Shown here one piece after another: positions 6,159-11,611 of a stretch of 11,611 nt of DNA (the stretch's first letter is position 1; every line of letters begins with the position of its first letter). The stretch is taken from the NCBI GenBank assembly GCA_024763185.1, contig JANTFY010000050.1, positions 1 to 11,611 on the forward strand, in the 5' to 3' direction. The notes under the pieces were generated by a model that was not told the origin of the DNA, ran no database searches, and saw only the letters and a list, made by a program, of their open reading frames with translations. The position numbers and the translations under genes were made by a program. This DNA is from Gammaproteobacteria bacterium. Its GTDB lineage: Bacteria; Pseudomonadota; Gammaproteobacteria; GCA-001735895.

Positions 6159-8983
6159 AACTGAATGATAAAAAAGACCTGACGCGCTGGAACCGTGCCG
6201 GCTTGAGTGAATTTAAATATATCCATGGCAATGCGATTACCTACCTGGAAACCCTGCGCCAGCAATTGGCAGAGGAATACGACCGCGGCAATAACCAATC
6301 GACCTGGTCGGAACTGGTGGAACGTTTTCCGCCCAAAGCCAATGAAACCCTGTTGCAGAATAACAAACGCCTGAGCGCCCAGTATTACGACGAACGTCGC
6401 GACTATGCCTGGGAGATTCTGCGCAGCTTCAGCCGCAGCACCCATATTCTGGGCGAATACATCAATGCCTACGCCAATGAGGGCTATCTGCCGACTGCCG
6501 TGGAGTGGGATAATGTACGCAAACTCGTCGCCCTGCTGGACTACAGTCCGGCCCCGCCTGCGTCTGCCGAAACCACCATCGCCCTGCTGTTAAAAGAGGG
6601 TCAAAGTGGAATCATTGAAAAAGGCTTTGCGGTTAAAAACAAACCGGGTAAAGGTGAATCCACGGTTATTTTCGAAACCCAGGAAAAACTTGAAGGCCAC
6701 GCTGATAACAATCGCCTGCAACTTAAGGACTGGGATAAAAACTTTACTGTCCTGAAATCCTTTGCAAAAAAACGGGGCAAGAAATCAACCCTGCGATTTT
6801 ACCTTCAGCAGCTCAGCGATGATATCAATGTTGGTGACCTGGGTATCCTGGCGTCATCCAGCACAGGCATACCGGTCAAGGTCAAGGCTTTTAAAGACGA
6901 TTCAGCCAATCCCTATATTGATCTTAAATTACTGGCCAACACCAGTATCAAATCCTTCGCCAGGTACGACACCACGCTTTACCTGCAGCCGGCATTTGTG
7001 GCCTCGCCGCTAGCCAATGGGCCGGCAAGTGCCCGGCTTAAGAAAGAGGCCGCAATAAGTGTTGACGAGGTCATATTCGCCCGCAAAGGCAGCAATTGGA
7101 ATGCCCGGCATGTTGCCAAAAACGAATTGGGGCATATTGAATTTAGAGATTTCACCGGTTCCGTACAGGAAAATGAAAATCTGTACCGCTCCCGCAACCT
7201 GACACGCACAACAAATTCCAAAATTGGCTCTGGCTATCTATACGTTTTACCTAAAGATTATTCCAACACTTATAACTACTTTGTTAACAACAAACTGGTG
7301 AAACAAAACGTCACTATCAAGACTGTCGCAGTTGATGATGAAGTCAATATGAAAGTGATCTTTGGCAACTATGGCAAGGAGCTCTATTACCCCGGCACCA
7401 TTAAAGAAGCCAGCACCTCGCAGGCCGACCTGAAAGATCTCCGATTTGCCGGCAAGGTATCCGATGTGGCATCAGGCAACTGGGCCATCGTTGAATCATC
7501 CGGCAAAACCCGCTTCGCCTGTCTGATTGAAGATATCGCTATTGATGAAAAATGGTTTACGCTGAATCTGAAAAACCCACCCAAAAGCGTTTCCCTGTTA
7601 CGCTCAACATTCAAACTCGCGCTCAGGCATCGAGACTATAACGTCAATAACCGCTCTGCCTGGCAAGCGGCGAGCACGCAGTCCTCAACCATTGTTGAAC
7701 TGCAAAGTGCATCTTTGGCGGGTCAACTCAAGCTCGGTCAAAAACTGATCTGTGCCTGCGACAAGCAGGCCGTGGTGGTTGAGCTTAAAGAGATCAACGC
7801 CAACCGTTTACACCTTGCACCGGCCTTTCATCTGCATTCGGATGCAAACGATTTCACCCGCCACAACACGATTATTTATGCTAATGCCGTGCGAGCCACC
7901 CATGGCGAGACACAACCGCAGAAAATCGTTGGCAATGGCGATGCATCGCAGAGCAATCAAAGCTTTGAACTGACTTCAGACAGCATTTCCTGGATTGCTG
8001 ATTCCACCTTCAGCACCGGCGTACGTGCCGATCTTGTTTTAAGCGTGGGACAAAGAGTCTGGCAACAGGTTGAAGATTTATCCCTGTCCACCGGGGAAGA
8101 TCATCACTACCAGGTCACGATCAATGAAGACAATATGTTATCGGTTTGTTTTGGCGACGGCCGCCATGGGCGGCGATTACCGACCGGGGTCGATAACATA
8201 CGCGTACGCTACCGTGTGGGTTATGGTGAAGACGGAAATCTCGATCCACATAAGCTGGTCAAGATTGCCAAACCGGATAGTCTGGTGGATGACTTTGTGG
8301 CCCCCCTGGCCAGTAGCGGTGGCGCGCAAAAGGAATCCGCCAGCTCCATGCGGGAAAGCGCTCCGGCCACGGTGCTGGCACTGAAAAGATCCGTTTCCAT
8401 TGAAGATTTTACCCATCTTGCAGCCAATCACAGCATGGTATGGCAGGCCCGGGCCTTCGAGAAAATGCCGGATCGACCCGCACGTCCGAAGATAGAAGTT
8501 ATTGTGGTAGCCGCGGGCGGCAAGGAGTTTATCACCAATTCCGATACCGCAAAGCTGATTCGTAATTTCCTGGTGCAACATTCCGCACCCGATACACCCA
8601 TCTCGGTTGTTTCCTACCAGGCCCTGCACATGAAGCTAAAGCTGTCGATCATGGTCGATGAAAACGCCTATGACAAAAAACAGGTGGAACTGGCCGTGGT
8701 CGATCACCTGAAAAGCCAGTTGGGTATCCAACAGCGCAAACTCGGTCAGGCCCTGTTCCGAAGTGACATTATTGCCCTGCTGGAACAGGTGGAAGGGGTT
8801 GAAAACGGTCATTGTGAAATTCTTGCCAGCCCTTTTGCAGGATTGGCGGCGACCAGTCAACCGCGATTGCATAAAGGTGATGACGGCCTTATCCGTAAGG
8901 TCGCCATTAAACCGCATCAGCTGATTTACCTGGACAATGACAAGTACCCGGTGCAAATCAGCAGCGTGACATACGAGCTATAG
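6155..8983 (+). CDS. Large putative baseplate assembly protein (gp6/gpJ-like, Afp12-type position)
   Basis: A 942-residue protein. The N-terminal 150 residues are helical and resemble the N-terminus of the preceding gp6-like protein (PTAVEWDNVRKLVALLDYSP, then a TTIALLLKEG strand). The C-terminal third is recognisable: CFGDGRHGRRLPTG followed by IRVRYRVGYGEDGNL (about residues 665-695) is the core signature of 'putative baseplate assembly protein' members, then VSIEDFTHLAANHSMVWQARAF (about 746-767), IEVIVVAAGG, and a final domain with LKLSIMVDENAYDKKQVELAVVDHL and LFRSDIIALLEQVEGVENG. Between them, residues about 150-550 form a beta-rich, Lys/Asn/Ser-rich region, more AT-rich in DNA than the neighbours, and may be peripheral decoration. 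GGAGG at 6141-6145 precedes the start, which overlaps the previous stop (ATGA). It should form the bulk of the wedge and contact the gpI-like protein encoded next. Confidence 0.88.
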   Translation: MKLNDKKDLTRWNRAGLSEFKYIHGNAITYLETLRQQLAEEYDRGNNQSTWSELVERFPPKANETLLQNNKRLSAQYYDERRDYAWEILRSFSRSTHILGEYINAYANEGYLPTAVEWDNVRKLVALLDYSPAPPASAETTIALLLKEGQSGIIEKGFAVKNKPGKGESTVIFETQEKLEGHADNNRLQLKDWDKNFTVLKSFAKKRGKKSTLRFYLQQLSDDINVGDLGILASSSTGIPVKVKAFKDDSANPYIDLKLLANTSIKSFARYDTTLYLQPAFVASPLANGPASARLKKEAAISVDEVIFARKGSNWNARHVAKNELGHIEFRDFTGSVQENENLYRSRNLTRTTNSKIGSGYLYVLPKDYSNTYNYFVNNKLVKQNVTIKTVAVDDEVNMKVIFGNYGKELYYPGTIKEASTSQADLKDLRFAGKVSDVASGNWAIVESSGKTRFACLIEDIAIDEKWFTLNLKNPPKSVSLLRSTFKLALRHRDYNVNNRSAWQAASTQSSTIVELQSASLAGQLKLGQKLICACDKQAVVVELKEINANRLHLAPAFHLHSDANDFTRHNTIIYANAVRATHGETQPQKIVGNGDASQSNQSFELTSDSISWIADSTFSTGVRADLVLSVGQRVWQQVEDLSLSTGEDHHYQVTINEDNMLSVCFGDGRHGRRLPTGVDNIRVRYRVGYGEDGNLDPHKLVKIAKPDSLVDDFVAPLASSGGAQKESASSMRESAPATVLALKRSVSIEDFTHLAANHSMVWQARAFEKMPDRPARPKIEVIVVAAGGKEFITNSDTAKLIRNFLVQHSAPDTPISVVSYQALHMKLKLSIMVDENAYDKKQVELAVVDHLKSQLGIQQRKLGQALFRSDIIALLEQVEGVENGHCEILASPFAGLAATSQPRLHKGDDGLIRKVAIKPHQLIYLDNDKYPVQISSVTYEL

Positions 8984-8992
8984 GAGCATGAC

Positions 8993-10690
8993 ATGAGCGG
9001 CACAATCAGTAAAAAGTTCGACCATGCTAAACTGCTCTACAACATCCTGCCTGCGGTTTACCGGGAACGCGATCAAAACAGGGATTTACAGAAATACCTG
9101 AATGGCACGGGTTTATTGCTGGACCAGGTCCACAGTACCCTGCTACAACGTTATGCCGATATCTTCCCTGATAGTGACCCGGCCTTTGACATCAATTCCC
9201 AGACCTGGTTGCTACCGTACATGGCTGCTCTGCTGGATGTGCGCCTGGTCTCCCCTACTGTTAAAGGGCAACGTGAAGAGATTGCCCATGCCATAGCCTG
9301 GCGCAAGGCCAAGGGCACGCTGGACGTTGTCGACCAGGTCGCCGAAGCCATTGGAGGCATGGAAGTCGTGGTGCATGAAGGCTGGAAAAGAGTGGCTACC
9401 ACCGCTCGCGTGGGTATGCCTCTTCTGCCCGTTGATGCCTATGGTTATAACCCCGTCCACGCATACAGCAATGCGTTTACAACCTATCAGCAAACCCGGC
9501 AACCCGACTTGGCCCCACTGTGGGCCAGGCATCCGGCCCTGCCGGGCGGCACGGTCGATTTACGCTGCCAGGGCGCAGCCGTGGCCGCAGAAAAAGAAAA
9601 CCCGGCAGCCATTACCAGCCGGATTGGCCAGCGTGAATACCGCTGGCGACAAAGCAGCCTGCATGGCTCACAAAACTGTAACCCGGGGCACAGCATTTTA
9701 CCGGTTGACAATAGGATTACGGACTGGATCCCGGGATATTTTGATGACCCATCGGTGAGGACCGTGGACTTGCGCAAACCCAACTGGAGGCAGGGGCATT
9801 TTCATCCCAAACAGGTACTGTTATTTGCCGCCACACAGCCGGGTTTTTTTGAACCCTTACCCGCCAGTAGACGCTTTCAATGGAGTGAAGCCTTATTCGA
9901 AAATGACGACTTTCTGGAAATTGCCCGTATTGAAATTAACGGGGATAAAACGGTATTTCGCAATAAATCGCTCGACCAGGGTCCGTTTCAACCGATCATG
10001 ATCCGACTGCGGGTCAAACTGGAACAGGTACCCAGCGGCACCGGGCCGGTTGATCCAAAGGTATGGCGCTTTGAAGGCTTTGTATTCAGCAACACGATTG
10101 AAGTGGATAGCGGACGACTTGAGCTGGAACAATGCGCGGTACTTGCTGCCGAGGTACACAGCACCGACCTGGAGGGCGCCGTGATAGTTGCCGCCAATTG
10201 CCTGTTCAAGCGCATACAGGCCGCCAAAAGCCTGATTCAAATGCAGTACTGCACGGTTTTGACCAGCACCATCGCTGAAAAGCTATACGCCACGGATTGC
10301 ATCTTTAACGGATTGATTCGTCGTCATCATGACACGACATCGGAGCCGGGCGAAGGCTGTTTGCGTTATTCAGCGATCCTGCCCGGGCAGGCCGATGGAG
10401 AGCTCCGCTTTTTTAACGAACAGCGCTTAAGTGCCGTGTTTCAAAATACGGATTTTGGCCAGCCCGGTTGTGCCGTTTTACATCCGGCCAGTGCGGCGGA
10501 AATTTCAGCCGGCGCAGAAGATGGTGGTGAGATGGGTGCTTACCACCATTTACATCTGGCAGCCCGGCAACGCGCGGTGATCAAAAAACTCGATAACTTT
10601 CTGCCGGCTGGAATGAAAGCCGTCGTTATTCCCGATCTTTCTCTGCATGACCTGCCGGGCGAGATCATCGATGACGAAGAGACAGATTGA
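8993..10690 (+). CDS. P2 gpI-like tail protein fused to a beta-helix-like C-terminal module
   Basis: A 565-residue chimera. Residues about 10-140 match the Tail_P2_I / gp7-like family: LLYNILPAVYRERD, LDQVHSTLLQRYADIFPD, LLPYMAALLDV, then EEIAHAIAWRKAKGTLDVVDQVAEAI, where the WRKAKGT block is the strongest marker. Residues about 141-290 are Pro/Gly/aromatic-rich with no known domain. Residues about 295-370 are beta-rich. Residues 370-445 show short strands spaced at about 10-20 residues, each often ending in a cysteine (LELEQCAVL, VAANCLF, MQYCTVL, ATDCIF), which looks like a parallel beta-helix. The end carries EGCLRYSAILPG, GQPGCAVLHPAS, DGGEMGAYHHLH and RAVIKKLDNFLPAGMKAVVIPD, a block I associate with eCIS-linked proteins that also occur alone. 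AGGAG at 8982-8986 gives a clear start. It likely bridges wedge and fibres or decorates the baseplate rim; that role is inference. Confidence 0.85.
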   Translation: MSGTISKKFDHAKLLYNILPAVYRERDQNRDLQKYLNGTGLLLDQVHSTLLQRYADIFPDSDPAFDINSQTWLLPYMAALLDVRLVSPTVKGQREEIAHAIAWRKAKGTLDVVDQVAEAIGGMEVVVHEGWKRVATTARVGMPLLPVDAYGYNPVHAYSNAFTTYQQTRQPDLAPLWARHPALPGGTVDLRCQGAAVAAEKENPAAITSRIGQREYRWRQSSLHGSQNCNPGHSILPVDNRITDWIPGYFDDPSVRTVDLRKPNWRQGHFHPKQVLLFAATQPGFFEPLPASRRFQWSEALFENDDFLEIARIEINGDKTVFRNKSLDQGPFQPIMIRLRVKLEQVPSGTGPVDPKVWRFEGFVFSNTIEVDSGRLELEQCAVLAAEVHSTDLEGAVIVAANCLFKRIQAAKSLIQMQYCTVLTSTIAEKLYATDCIFNGLIRRHHDTTSEPGEGCLRYSAILPGQADGELRFFNEQRLSAVFQNTDFGQPGCAVLHPASAAEISAGAEDGGEMGAYHHLHLAARQRAVIKKLDNFLPAGMKAVVIPDLSLHDLPGEIIDDEETD

Positions 10691-10715
10691 ATACATATTA
10701 AGGGATGGAACAACC

Positions 10716-11611
10716 ATGAAAACACAGATATCAAGAAACAGTAGACAGCCATTAAAAAACTACTCATCGGTTTGCCATCAACAGGGAAGAATGCTGACCG
10801 ACTCGGACCTGACTGAACAGGCCTTAATCAGCAGGGACCGCCTCAATCAGGCCCTGCGCGATGTGATCGGTAGCGGCACGCCCCGTCACCAGGCTTTATT
10901 ACAGGTTGATTCATTCGGCGGCAGTGTGGTGCCGAGCCTGCACTGGGGTCGGGCTTATGTCGATGGTGTACCCGCCGAGGTCGTCGCTGGCCGGGCCGCT
11001 GAAGGCGAGCCTGCGGTCGATCCTGATCTGTTCGATTACAGCCATCAGCTTTATTATCCCGAAGCGCCACCTTTACCGACCACGGCTTACCGTCTGTACC
11101 TGGATGTATGGGAGCGGGCCGTGACCTGGCTGGAGGATGACAAGCTGCGCGACCCGGGCTTACATGGTGCCGACACAACCACACGCACCCAGACCATGGC
11201 CCAGGTCAAATGGTGTGATACCAACACCCAGCCATTATGCCCCGGGGTCAATCCCGCTATCGGTAACGCAAGACTTCAGTTAATCCTGCGCAGCCTGTCC
11301 AGCAGTGTTGATGACTGTGACCCCTGTTCGCAAGAGCTTGAGCTTCAGGACCCGGTAGGTAACTACCTGTTTCGGGTGGAAGTGCACGATGTTCACTATG
11401 AAGAATCTGCAAACCGTGATGAAAACAACCCGGTGCTGCCTGATGAAGTCGTTCTGAAATGGTCCTCAGAGAATGGCGCTGAAGCCTATCGGGCGGCAGA
11501 CGTCCCGCCGGATTTTGCCAGCAATCAATATGTCTATGAATTTTTTGACGATAGCGACGAAAAACACCTGGGCAACCACCTGGCACGCAACGCTGCCAAT
11601 AATCGATTTAT
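10716..11611 (+). CDS. DUF6519-type eCIS protein, 3' end cut by the window
   Basis: An open reading frame of 298 complete codons with no stop before the window end. It begins MKTQISRNSRQPLKNYSSV; the HQQGRMLTDSDLTEQ block (residues 21-35) matches the 'QQGRVQLDADWNEQ' start of DUF6519 proteins. YRLYLDVWERAVTWLED (125-141) with GADTTTRTQTMAQVKW (151-166) and VVLKWSSENGAEAYR (245-259) are further family blocks, and LFRVEVHDVHYE (218-229) fits too. Proteins of this type recur in eCIS operons; their function is not established, a baseplate-rim or fibre role being the usual guess. Cysteines at 20, 167, 175, 201 and 204 include one CxxC pair. AAGGGA near 10700-10705 is a plausible ribosome binding site, 25 bases separate it from the previous stop, and no terminator lies between, so it belongs to the same operon. 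Confidence 0.85.
   Translation, partial: MKTQISRNSRQPLKNYSSVCHQQGRMLTDSDLTEQALISRDRLNQALRDVIGSGTPRHQALLQVDSFGGSVVPSLHWGRAYVDGVPAEVVAGRAAEGEPAVDPDLFDYSHQLYYPEAPPLPTTAYRLYLDVWERAVTWLEDDKLRDPGLHGADTTTRTQTMAQVKWCDTNTQPLCPGVNPAIGNARLQLILRSLSSSVDDCDPCSQELELQDPVGNYLFRVEVHDVHYEESANRDENNPVLPDEVVLKWSSENGAEAYRAADVPPDFASNQYVYEFFDDSDEKHLGNHLARNAANNRF

Noticed and set aside
8177..8629. 150-codon open frame on the minus strand
   Set aside because: Lies wholly inside the C-terminal signature region of the large wedge gene, has no family features, and is antisense to a well-supported gene.
2557..10690. P2- or Mu-like prophage tail module
   Set aside because: Hub, spike, gp25, gpJ- and gpI-like genes would fit, but the AAA+ ATPase, CIS tube-adaptor protein and DUF6519-type protein are not normal prophage tail genes.
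10687..10715. Promoter or terminator between the gpI-like and DUF6519-type genes
   Set aside because: The 25-base gap has an AT-rich TACATATTAA stretch but no suitably spaced pair of promoter elements and no hairpin with a T run.

Overview
The window is a single-strand, tightly packed operon segment encoding the baseplate, hub and spike part of an extracellular contractile injection system (eCIS; relatives are Afp, PVC, MAC and AlgoCIS). Such particles are phage-tail-like devices that carry a protein payload. The assignment rests on gene content and order read from the translations: an AAA+ ATPase of the Afp15 kind, a CIS tube-adaptor protein, a LysM/gp53-like small protein, a gpD-like hub, a gpV/gp5-like spike, a gp25-like wedge protein, two gp6/gpJ-like wedge proteins, a P2 gpI-like tail protein with a long extra C-terminus, and a DUF6519-type protein cut by the window end. 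Moderate GC, strong GGAG-type ribosome binding sites and codon use suggest a Proteobacterium, probably a gammaproteobacterium. That placement is inference only.

Layout: 20-1366 AAA+ ATPase; 1363-1632 small unknown protein; 1625-2257 CIS tube-adaptor protein; 2273-2560 LysM/gp53-like protein; 2557-3687 hub; 3684-4508 spike; 4510-4911 gp25-like sheath-initiating wedge protein; 4911-6158 and 6155-8983 two different gp6-like wedge proteins; 8993-10690 gpI-like N-terminus joined to a beta-rich C-terminal module; 10716-11611 (open end) DUF6519-type protein. All genes are on the plus strand. Most junctions are ATGA, TAATG or short overlaps, and the largest gap is 25 bases. No internal promoter, terminator, RNA gene, mobile element or CRISPR array was seen, and there is no gene-free stretch over 300 bases.

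How the genes work together (family knowledge plus inference): the hub and spike form the central needle base. The tube-adaptor and LysM-like proteins join hub to inner tube and wedge. The gp25-like protein starts the sheath. The gp6-like and gpI-like proteins build the six wedges around the hub. The ATPase is thought to act in assembly or cargo handling rather than being a structural part.

The inner tube, sheath, cap/terminator, tape measure, PAAR tip, tail fibre and payload genes are not in this window and would have to lie on either side. The system class is known. The less usual points are the split of proteins that are fused in Afp/PVC, two very unequal gp6-like paralogues, a chimeric gpI protein, and a spike that ends in an HxH motif with no PAAR gene nearby.
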